NCBI GenBank assembly: GCA_027186245.1
Contig: CP114483.1
Span: 3,606,001-3,670,000 of the forward strand
Source: Coriaria nepalensis
Lineage: Eukaryota; Streptophyta; Magnoliopsida; Cucurbitales; Coriariaceae
Direction of reading: 5' to 3'
Length of the DNA: 64,000 nt
Under the pieces are notes generated by a model. That model was not told where the DNA came from and did no database searches. It saw nothing but the letters and a program-made list of their open reading frames with translations. Both the position numbers and the translations under genes were made by a program. Below, in pieces: positions 52,442 to 61,820 of this stretch. Position 1 is the stretch's first letter. Each line of letters starts with the position of its first letter.

Positions 52442-52737
52442 GGATATAGTAACGGTGAAGTGTACAAAGAAATGAACTTGGACTGCAAATCAGAGAAAGG
52501 GAGACTAGATTTCGTTATCTGTGCTCGGCTTTTTGAAGTGTTGAAATGGCCGGTCGGTACAGTAAGAGGTCCAGTCCGTGAGAATTTGAGCTTGGGCTGT
52601 AAACGGTCCATACGGCCCAATTTAGCTTTCAGATAATTCAAAGAACTTGCTGAAAATGTGCCAACGTGGCAATAACATGGCAGATAAGAAAGGGGTTGTT
52701 AGGAAGAGGGAAAAGAGCAGCTTCGAGAGGGAAGGAA
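52442..52737. promoter_or_regulatory. bidirectional DRT102/DUF2358 promoter
   Basis: 296 bp separate the divergent ATGs. TTGGGCTG near 52590-52597 and CGGCCCAA near 52613-52620 are site II-type (TGGGCC/T) elements in opposite orientations, common in plant housekeeping promoters. A TATA box was not identified. Function is inferred from position. Confidence 0.55.
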
Positions 52738-54590
52738 ATGGCGGGAATAAGCTACGGCGCAGCAATTTCTCTAACCATACACCCTAAGGTATCACTATCA
52801 ACACTCCCTCAAATTCCCTTCTGCTCTTCGTCCCTTCCCTTCCCCCCTGCAATCATCAGTCCCTCTGATTCATTTCTGACCGTTGATTTCGTAGACATTG
52901 CATGGCATCCGATGCTCGTCAAGCTCATCAGATAATTGTAACGATAACTATAAGAAGAGGGAGACTTCACGATTTGTTAGAATCGCAGTCAGCGGAGTTA
53001 CAGAGCTCCTCAGGGTTTTCTCTCCGCCAGAAAGAAATAGGTACTTACATTTTCTGTTTGTTTCCCGAGAAAATGTAGGCACTAGGCAATGTAATCTTGG
53101 GAAAATTAATCACGAAACAGCTTTTGGAATCTGTCTGAGTTTTGATGTTATACTTAGCAGTAGTAGATGCTTATGCAATGTAGATGGTTCTGGTGATTTT
53201 GCGCAGATCTGATATGGTGAATGATGAACAGGAAGATGAACCTTCAGCTTCAGGTGTTGAAGAAGTCTTATCAATCCTCAAATCAGATTATGAGAACGCT
53301 TACTTTGTTACGGGTACTCTCTTCTCTTGCTCGTTACTCGTTAGGATAGAATATAGAGGATCTTGTGAGTAAGGATATTTATGAATTTTGCATTGGAAAT
53401 AGGGATATTCACTTCTTCAGTTTATGCTGAAGATTGTATATTCGAAGATCCAACCATCAGATTTCAAGGTAATAAGCATAATCGTAGTGACCTTTTAATA
53501 TTAGAGTTCACTTTTTTTTTTTCTAACTGTTAGCTTGGACCCTTCTTGTTGCAATTTAAAATTGCTATTGCTTAGAAAATGGTTAGAGGTGAAGAACTGA
53601 AGGGTTTCTTCTATGGTTTCTGCTTTGCAGGAAAGGAGTTGTATTCGCGCAACTTGAAATTGCTTGTTCCTTTCTTTGACCGACCATCAATTCAATTACA
53701 AAACATTGAGAAGGTGCTTTTTTCTCGTTGCAAAAAAAGAAAAAAGAAAAAAATGCATGCAAACAGAGAGATGGTTAAACATTCATAGAACAGTATGAAT
53801 CTATGTAATTTATGTTTGAATACAAAGTTTGTTATCAAATTTCTAATGCTTACAGGTGTAAAACATATATTGTTGAGTATGTCTTTTGAGTTTTGAGCCA
53901 TCATTACAAATTGCTTAGCCACTTATATGATGAGATAGATTTACCTAGCCATTGAAACCTTGATCTCCTCCCTGAATTGTAACTGTTGGGCCTACAATTT
54001 ATCCCCCTCCCCCCCCCCCCCCCTTCCATTTTTTTTTCCCGGTTGTCTGAGGAAGATGTGCCTTTACCTTGGTTATTCTCTGTCCTTGCTGAATATCCTC
54101 TTTGAGCTGCACTTTTTATTTATCTGAAGTTTTTGTATTGTTTTGATGTTTGGTAATATGACACTGTTCAGGGTATCAATCCTGGAACTGATTTTGTGCA
54201 TGCAACATGGAAACTAAGGTTCATAATTTGGCCTCTAAGTGGCTCTGGAATTATTTTGTGCATCCTGCTATACCAAATACTGTGTACAGCAATCACTAAT
54301 ATCATCTGAGTTGCAGGACCTACCTAAAACTGCCATGGAGACCTCTAATCTCAATCGATGGAAGTACACTTTACGAATTAGACAACAAGTTCAAAGTGAT
54401 AACACAAACATTTATTTAACTCAGTTTGTGGTTTACCATGATTACGTATCTGTGGTTTACCCCAACTAATTATGCGTGCTTGCCCTTGTTTATCTAACAG
54501 ATAGTTCGGCATGCTGAGAGCTGGAATGTCTCTGTTCTTGAAGCAATCGGGCAAATATTCAGTCCTGGTCTAAGATGGACTGAAGAATGA
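52738..54590 (+). CDS. DUF2358 protein, likely plastid (At3g04890-like)
   Basis: Eight exons join to 222 aa: 52738-52788, 52895-53040, 53207-53313, 53403-53468, 53631-53713, 54172-54218, 54317-54395 and 54501-54590. The core DUF2358 fold, an NTF2-like cup, spans about residues 85-215: VEEVLSILKSDYENAYFVTG, CIFEDPTIRFQG, ELYSRNLKLLVPFF, ATWKLRTYLKLPWRPLISI and HAESWNVSVLEAIGQIF. The N-terminus is short of acidic residues, which could be a transit peptide. Exon 1 must be spliced at AAG|GTATCA to reach the core frame; reading through ends at a stop in the intron. Similar proteins occur in cyanobacteria and plastids; the function is unknown. Confidence 0.93.
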
Positions 54591-55243
54591 AACCGACTGT
54601 CTCAGACTCTCAGGTTCATGTTTTTATTTTTATTTTTATTTTTATCATTAATTGTAATACAACTGTTGATTGGGTTACAGTATGACATCTAAAGGTCATT
54701 AAATTATATGTTACAGTATGACATTTAAAGGTCATTAAATTATAGTTTGGTGAATATTAAATTATGAGATTTCACTTTAATTTGGGTTAGGGTTATGTCA
54801 GTGTGTATATATAAAGCATTTAATTATCCTACTTATTTTATGATGCAAGTATTTCAATTTTTTATTTTGTTTTATGGTCCCCACGAGACACTAAGTAGCA
54901 AAAATCATTCCCTATCAGTTTCCAAAGCAGTTCATGGTAAAATTTGGTTTTAAAGTAAGGGAAGTATTAGTGCAACACAGCTAGCTCACTTCTATGAGAG
55001 AGAAGGGAGGGAGAGGGAGAGATTTTATAGCGCAAATCAAGGAGGCTAAGAATAACATAAAACATTCTATTTTATGCAAAGTGCATTTTTTGGGCAAGTC
55101 TGCTTATGATGTGATGATGAAACCCATTTTTTTAGCCTCATTATTCATTATGTCAAAAAGCATCCTCGTTTTTGCCCGGCCCACACCTACCAACTCCCCA
55201 TATCTATTTTACAATCTATCTACATGTTCAAGTATTGTATATG

Positions 55244-55284
<41 letters not shown>

Positions 55285-55508
55285 ATCTACCTCTATTGCA
55301 AAACTTCGAAACAGAAAAAGCCAGAATGACAAGAGAATCTATCATTCGAAGTAAGAAGGTGATATATAATAGGTACTCTCAATATCTATGTTTCTGGTTC
55401 TGGATATATGAAAAAAAACAATAGTTTGCTTTGTATTATTGCTTTCTAATTTACTTTGTGTTGTTGCTTTACACACTATTACCAACACCCCTCTCTCTCT
55501 GAAACACC
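54591..55508. other. spacer with tandem duplication and TC repeat
   Basis: A 36-bp tandem duplication (TTACAGTATGACAT...AAAGGTCATTAAATTATA) lies at about 54675-54745. A TC microsatellite of about 18 units lies at 55244-55280. The right part is the promoter side of the DUF868 gene. No other gene is supported. Confidence 0.55.
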
Positions 55509-56564
55509 ATGATCCCATCATGTTTCAGCCAACCCAACACAGTCTCCAGCACCACCTCTCAAAAAACACATCCTCCTCCTCCTCCCTCTCAAGCCCTCAT
55601 AAGCTCCAATATATATCAAACCCAACTCTGCAACTTGCTTATATATCTCACTCTCACTTGGTCCAAATCCCTCTGTTCCTCCTCTCGTTCCTTAACCATC
55701 TTCTCCCCTCACTCTTTCTCTATCACCATCTCCCTCAATCCACTGACCACCTTCTCTTTCTTCAAAACCCGACCCCAATCCAGATCCTTCCATCTAACCC
55801 ACCACCATAAACGCCAAAAACTCAAGCTCCATTGGGACTTCACAAAAGCTAACTTCACTAAAAACTCAGCCAAACCCGAGTCAAACTACTACATTGCAAT
55901 CTCATCTGATAATTCCAAACTCGAATTCTTTCTAGGTGATCTTATCATAACCGAACAAATCCTTAAACCCCTCTTATTATCTCAAAGAGAGCATATGTTT
56001 GGAGAGAGGAATTATTTGTGCAGAGCTGATTTCTTGGGGTCCAAATGCGACATTGAAATAGAATGTGATGGAGGAGTTTTAAAGTTAAAAGTGGATGGGG
56101 AAATCAGCCTTGTAGTGAAAAGATTGTGGTGGAAATTCAGAGGAAATGAGAAAATTGTTGTGGGGGGATTTGAAGTTGAATTCTTTTGGGATGTTTTCGA
56201 TTGGGTTAATGATGATAGTAGTATTAACGGAGGTGGGGGTGGATATGGGGTTTTTGTTTTTCAAGTGGGTCAAGGTGTTGTAGTTACTCGGCCAGCAGTG
56301 GTAGGTGCAGAGAAGAAGTTGATGAAAAAGATAAGTTTGAGATCACCGTCAACGTCACCAGTGATTTTTCCAGTCATGAGAATGTCACTGCCTGCATGGT
56401 CTAGCTCAGTGTTGCAATGGGCAGAGGAGAGTGTAAGTCTTGGAGGAAGAAGAAGAAGTTCATGTTCTTCGTCTACTAGTACTATTTCCACGAGGTCTTG
56501 TAAAAGTAGTAATGAAGGTTTCTCATTGATGTTGTATGCTTGGAAAAAAGGATCAAAATTTTAA
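55509..56564 (+). CDS. DUF868 protein, intact second copy
   Basis: An intronless 351-aa protein. DUF868 blocks are IYLTLTWSKSLCSSSRSL (about 44-61), LKLHWDFTKANFTKNSAKPES, SREHMFGERNYLCRADF-like QREHMFGERNYLCRADFLG, VKRLWWKFRGNEKIVVGGFE (about 208-227), VEFFWDVFDWV and the C-terminal EGFSLMLYAWKKG. The start MIPSCFSQPNTVSSTTSQ is followed by a Pro/Ser-rich region. It is longer than, and clearly diverged from, the frameshifted DUF868 gene 7 kb to the left and has the opposite orientation, so it is not a recent tandem copy. It contains an inserted Gly-rich loop (NGGGGGYG, about 241-248). The function of the family is unknown. Confidence 0.93.
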   Translation: MIPSCFSQPNTVSSTTSQKTHPPPPPSQALISSNIYQTQLCNLLIYLTLTWSKSLCSSSRSLTIFSPHSFSITISLNPLTTFSFFKTRPQSRSFHLTHHHKRQKLKLHWDFTKANFTKNSAKPESNYYIAISSDNSKLEFFLGDLIITEQILKPLLLSQREHMFGERNYLCRADFLGSKCDIEIECDGGVLKLKVDGEISLVVKRLWWKFRGNEKIVVGGFEVEFFWDVFDWVNDDSSINGGGGGYGVFVFQVGQGVVVTRPAVVGAEKKLMKKISLRSPSTSPVIFPVMRMSLPAWSSSVLQWAEESVSLGGRRRSSCSSSTSTISTRSCKSSNEGFSLMLYAWKKGSKF

Positions 56565-57300
56565 AAAATATGGGTGGGCTGGGGTGGAAATGAAAGAAAT
56601 GAGAAATTTTGGGTTTTCTTTTTATTTTTAGCAAACAAGATATATATTTGTCATTTTAAGGTGACGTAAAGTAGGAAAAAAAAATGTTTCGAGGGTTCAA
56701 AAGGTAAAAAAAAATGCTTCTAGATACTCTCTATATCCGAATTAAAATTTTCCGAAATTTCATTTTCAGAATTTTACAAAACGCAAACCAAATTATGAAT
56801 CCACTCTGCTAGATGCATTTGTGTTACCTCTTTGATCTTATGAATCCACTCTGCTAGATGCATTTGTGTTACCACTTTGATCCTTTTAAAATGTATACTA
56901 TCTACAGCATCTTCCAAATTTGTTGGAAGGTTGCACAATTTGATTGTGCAACAGTAAAAGCAACTCTGCAATTTTTTTCATTTTTAATTTATAATATGTT
57001 TTTTTTTTTTCCTTATTGAATAGTTAGTCAAAAGCACACCATTTCTTTAATCTATAGACTTCAGATGGGAAAATCTTTTTATATTTATTTTTTATTTTTA
57101 TAAATTGCCTTTTGATTATAACGTTTGATCATTTTTATTTTTATTTATCTATTTATTTTGATCACTTGTCATCTTCTTTTCTAATGCAAAGAAGAATATT
57201 CAGAAAATTTGTATGCTCATTGTATTCCCTCTTTTTCTTGTCATTCTATCACTAATCATGAGAACCAAAAAAAAAAGCGTGCACCAAAATTGTTAAGACT
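56565..57300. other. spacer with 45-bp tandem duplication
   Basis: A 45-bp unit (TATGAATCCACTCTGCTAGA..., then ATGCATTTGTGTTACC) occurs twice in tandem at about 56794-56883. The rest is AT-rich; the right end is the WNK1 leader. Confidence 0.6.
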
Positions 57301-59467
57301 ATGAATGGTGTTGAACAAGATTACCCTGAATTTGTTGAAGTTGATCCCTCTGGCAGATATGGAAGAGTAAACTCCCCCCCCCTTCTCTCTCTATCTCTAA
57401 TCTCTCTCTGAATGCTCTGTTGCATGCATCTTTGCTGATTCCTCTGTTTGTTGCAGTACAATGAAATCCTTGGAAAAGGAGCTTCGAAGACAGTGTACGA
57501 ATTCTTCATCTCCCTTCTCTCTCTCTTTCTGTCTCTCTCTCTCCCCCCCACAAGTAGCATGAGTGTTGACTTGCTGTTAACAGGTACAGAGCATTTGATG
57601 AATACGAAGGAATAGAAGTTGCCTGGAATCAAGTCAAGCTTTCTGAATATCTCCAAAGCCCTCAACATCTTGACAAAGTCAACTCAGAAATTCATCTTCT
57701 AAAGACACTAAATCATAACAACATCATCAAGTTCCATACTTCTTGGCTTGATTCTTCAAACAGGAACATCAACTTTGTCACTGAAATGTTCACTTCTGGC
57801 ACTTTAAGACAGTAAGCATTTATTTTTATTTTTGATATTTTTCTCTTTATCATGTTCTAAGAATATTTGGTTTGGTGGGTTTTGATTTGAATAGGTATAG
57901 GCTAAAGCACAAAAGAGTTAATGTTAGGGCAGTGAAGAATTGGTGTAGACAGATATTGAGAGGGCTTGTCTATCTGCATGACCATGACCCTCCTGTAATT
58001 CATAGAGACCTCAAGTGTGATAACATCTTTGTTAATGGCAACCTTGGTGAAGTCAAGATTGGAGACCTCGGCCTTGCATCAGTCCTCTCCAAATCACATG
58101 CCACATCCTGTGTCGGTATGTTATAATGATTCTAAGTGGCATATAACCGGAATATAAATAAACTGGAATCTAGATAAGATTTGGTGGGGATCTGCTAGAG
58201 TTTCAAAATGAATCTTCTGGCATGTGAAAAGCTTGCATCTGCGTAGCTTCTAGTGGCATTTGTTTAATATGAATTTCCGAACCCATTTATTTATAATTTT
58301 TACAGGAACACCAGAATTCATGGCCCCTGAAATGTATCGAGAATCATACAATGAATTGGTTGATATTTATTCATTCGGAATGTGCATATTGGAGATGGTC
58401 ACTTTTGAGTACCCGTATAGTGAATGCACTCATTCTGCTCAAATCTACAATCAAGTTATTTCCGTATGACTCCTCTCTCTCTCTCTCTCTTGTTCTCTGT
58501 CACCCTAAAATAACCTATTTCATATGATTTTCATCTTCAGGGTAAAAAGCCAGATGCCTTTTACAAAGTAAACATTCGAGAAGTGCGAAAATTCATTGAG
58601 AAATGCTTGGTCAACGTGTCATTCAGGCCATCAGCAAGAGAGCTCTTGAATGACACTTTTCTGCAAATTGATGATGAAATGGGTCCTACTTTGAGTCATT
58701 CTTTTCTCGAACCCTACAGAATTGAATCTGATCATCCCTGTTCTGAGATCTCGAGCGAAACAGAAACTTGTGGAATTGAACTTTTCGATGACAATGAAGT
58801 CGTGGATTCAGAAGATGGTGAAATAGGCATTGAAGGCAGAATGAGAGAAAATGGTCACATCTTTATGAGACTCAGAATGGCAGATAAACAAGGTGTTAAT
58901 GGCAACTGTCTATAACTACTTAGGCCTACATTTTTTTTTTCACAGTTTACACCCACAACTCGAATTAAAATTTACTTTGTTTGGACTTTTTCAGGCGGTT
59001 TTCGGAACATTTATTTCCCTTTTGAACCGGAAGTGGACACAGCATTTACAGTTGCAACTGAAATGATCACAGAGCTCGATATAACAGACCAAGACGTGAC
59101 CAGAATAGCAGACATGATTGATACAGAAATTGCTTCCTTGCTGCCTGAGTGGAGCCCGGGGCTTGACCTAACTGACCAAAGTTATCGACCGAGCTGTGCT
59201 TCTACCCGAAACATGAATCATAATTGTAGACATCAGAGTGCTTCAATGCATGGTCGGTTCAATGAGATTATGTCAGAAGCAAATGAGTCTCGCCAGGGTA
59301 ATTCAGTGAGCTCTAGACAGAGCCTTTCGGACAAAGAACTCAGAGAGAAAATGAATCTAAGATTGTTGAAAAACAAAGTTGGTCCTGATCGGAAAAGTTC
59401 TCTTGGAAACTTATCCGATCCTCTCTCTTTTGCTGCAATCCCTGCATTGTATCTTAGCTGGAGGTGA
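57301..59467 (+). CDS. WNK1: WNK (with-no-lysine) protein kinase, WNK1-like
   Basis: Seven exons join to 511 aa: 57301-57366, 57457-57494, 57584-57811, 57895-58115, 58306-58463, 58541-58892 and 58995-59467. WNK traits are clear. The glycine loop is GKGASKTV (28-35) and holds the ATP-contacting lysine (Lys33). The usual subdomain II lysine is replaced (EVAWNQVKL). HRDLKCDN starts at 147, and the metal-binding motif is DLG (168-170). Then follow [11 protein letters not shown] and [20 protein letters not shown]. The tail carries a PF2/OSR1-C-like block ([37 protein letters not shown]). Plant WNKs act in circadian and stress signalling; Arabidopsis WNK1 (At3g04910) phosphorylates APRR3. The start [20 protein letters not shown] matches the family N-terminus. 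Confidence 0.95.
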
Positions 59468-59766
59468 AGTGAAAACACTAACTGTGAAGAGAAAATATAG
59501 AATGTGATTAATCATCAGATAAGTGATGGAGCCACATACGAACATGTGGGTTCAGTTGACACCACTTGAGAATCCTACAAGAATTTTGTAAAATTCTATT
59601 AACCTCTTCAATTTTGAACTCATTCAAAATGTTGTTGTTGGTTTTTTTATTATTTTATTTTCGGAAGTATCAAGTTTAATCTAAACTATTATGACTCGTT
59701 TATAATATATGGTGATGATAGATAACATCTGCAATCTGTTCATAGCGGGCGGGAAAAGATTAAACA
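59468..59766. other. WNK1 3' flank
   Basis: Likely 3' UTR of WNK1 followed by spacer. Nothing else is seen. Confidence 0.5.
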
Positions 59767-59786
59767 GTATGGGCCTAGGCCCATAC
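59767..59786. promoter_or_regulatory. 20-bp palindrome with paired site II elements
   Basis: GTATGGGCCTAGGCCCATAC is a perfect palindrome containing TGGGCC and GGCCCA. A third site, GGCCCA, follows at 59815-59820, and GCGCCAAA, an E2F-type core, at 59871-59878. This is the pattern of a plant cell-cycle or housekeeping promoter. It lies just upstream of the OB-fold gene fragment. Confidence 0.6.
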
Positions 59787-59959
59787 AAAATTATTGTTAA
59801 GTAGGAATTTAGGCGGCCCATACAGAAATTGCAACAGTACTTGACTACTTGTTGTCTTATTGAACATTGCGCGCCAAATGACGGCGGTGGACTTGTTGTC
59901 TTTATATACATTTTTAATACATCTCTTTTACCTCTTATTCAACATGAAGAAGAAGTGAG

Positions 59960-60680
59960 TCGTGGACTTTGTATAGGGATACGTTTTGCAGGTACCTGTA
60001 TCATTGATACAACAACCTTCGCAAGTATCAAGGTTGATAACTGCTGTGGATCCTAGCTAGTGTTCGTTCTACAGTCTCTCCAGTGTCCTTGCCCTGTGAT
60101 GCGCAGGGGTCAATTGATTTCAGTAATTACCCATTGCGAGTGAGATTACCCTCTTTACCTTTTCACTTGTCATCTAATCATCCTGAGATGGCATGTAAGA
60201 ATGCATAGATAGTTTTTAATTTTATTTTTTCTCTTGGGTCTCTTCCCCATCCCCTTGCTTTGAAGTTCAGTTTTCAACTTATTTACCATTCAGTTCATGT
60301 TTGAATATTCTGTTGACGGTGAAAAATTCTGAACTCTTTTCAATTGTCTCAAGTTTCCAGTTACTTGCGATGGACCTTCGTGACAAGATGACTAGCATCA
60401 GACTCTATGGCATTATTACGGATATTGTAAAAGAAAGAAGCTCCGCAGAAGCTGTATTTTCTTTGAGAATAGAAGATAGTACTGGAGCAACACTTTTCCA
60501 GAACCTGGCACTGATCAACAAGATTGCGTTTATTTAAAATAAAGCTACATGGTTATAACTTTGTTTTTCTTGTGCTTGGGAGAGTCACATGAGGGAGATT
60601 CAGCTTGGGTCACACGGCGTATATAACTGGCTTGGCATGCTCTATCAACAAGAATTTGTGAAGGCATTCGGAACCTATTA
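59960..60680 (+). pseudogene. decayed OB-fold gene fragment (CTC1-like, tentative)
   Basis: Three stretches look like successive exons of one protein: GTCIIDTTTFASIKVDNCCG after an acceptor at 59991, LPCDAQGSIDFSNYPLRVRL near 60090-60150, and MTSIRLYGIITDIVKERSSA...VFSLRIEDSTGATL at 60387-60495. The last piece continues, after frame breaks, as LGRVT-stop-GRFSLGHTAYITGLACS near 60577-60650. The LYGxIT...VFSLRIEDSTGA text is an OB-fold strand pattern and recalls plant CTC1, the large CST subunit that caps telomeres; that assignment is from memory. Stops at about 60055 and after GRVT, and the absence of the rest of the gene, make it non-functional. Confidence 0.45.
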
Positions 60681-61820
60681 AAATCACGTTTCGATTTGGA
60701 TTTTATTCTCCCTTTTCTTTCACACCACAAGTAGGCCTGTGCAAAGAATGTCAAGAACCCGCGGCCTAAGAGAATCCTATATGTCGGACGGATGCTAGCA
60801 CATGTTAATAGTCTTAATAATAGATAATATAATTATGTTCATTTTTTATCTATTCAAATTTTTAAGATAATCGATAACTAAACATAATATCAGAGCTAAG
60901 ATCTCGAGATCGAATCACGGTTACTCCTCCTTTAGTTATTTTTGCATATGATATATGTTTTTTAAGCTTTGTTTGCCATTTGTTTGCATGTGCGAGACCC
61001 ACATTATTATGGACTTGTTTGTGAGAAAAAAAATATTAAGAATCTCAATAATATATAATATAATTAGGCTCATTTTTTATCGAACTAACAACACATGCAA
61101 TACCCAATTTAACATGTCGACCCGATTCCCAGATTTGAATTTTAAACCTGTAATACCCGAACCATGCTAGCAGTACACAGTCACATCTGGACAGGGAGTC
61201 GTTTGGAGATTTTTTTTAAGAAAAGACTAAATTTAGACAAAATTGCTGATCGACATTCTATTCAACTCAATAAAGTAACTATTGGCAACCGAACCCTTAA
61301 AATCCATCCAAGCGTCTTCCTATCATTTTCCATCTATTTTGAAGATGGTGCTGATGGATGGGTTTCCTGAGGCATTTAAATTTTGCAGCTACTTTATTCC
61401 CAATATTTAGAACAGCTGAACCAAACGTAAATGTAAAGTTTAAACAAGTTGATTATCATCTATTCAGCAAAGTTCAACTATAATGCATATTGCTTTTGAA
61501 ACTTGAGTTTGGTCACGGGAACATTCCAAAACTCTACTTTGTCCATCTAATTTCTCTCTTAATCTCTCAAAATAACTTCCACCTAGAAAATCAAGCTTGC
61601 TTACCCAAAAACAATCTAAAAATATATGCTAAAAATAAGTAACACTCGTAGTAATTGGACTAAAGCAAAAACCCATGAGGGTCGATGTTTTATATTGTAT
61701 GTATTATTCTGTATGATATATATATATATATAAACAATTTTTTTCCACTATACAACCCTAAACTTAAGATCCAATCGACATCTTTCAGTTCATACCTCAT
61801 ACTTCAATTATATCAACTCT
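60681..61820. other. intergenic, no gene seen
   Basis: AT-rich spacer. Two related stretches (about 60807-60850 and 61035-61080, both with TCTCAATAATA-like text followed by ATAATATAATTA...CTCATTTTTTATC) hint at an old local repeat. The right end is 3' flank of the DUF1517 gene. Confidence 0.4.

Noticed and set aside
52789..52935. Possible frameshift between MAGISYGAAI and the DUF2358 core
   Set aside because: A normal 106-bp GT-AG intron (52789-52894) joins the two parts in phase, so no lesion is needed.
55439..55810. 123-codon frame in the DUF868 leader
   Set aside because: Offset frame over the Pro/Ser-rich start of the intact DUF868 gene; the real frame starts at 55509 and carries the domain.
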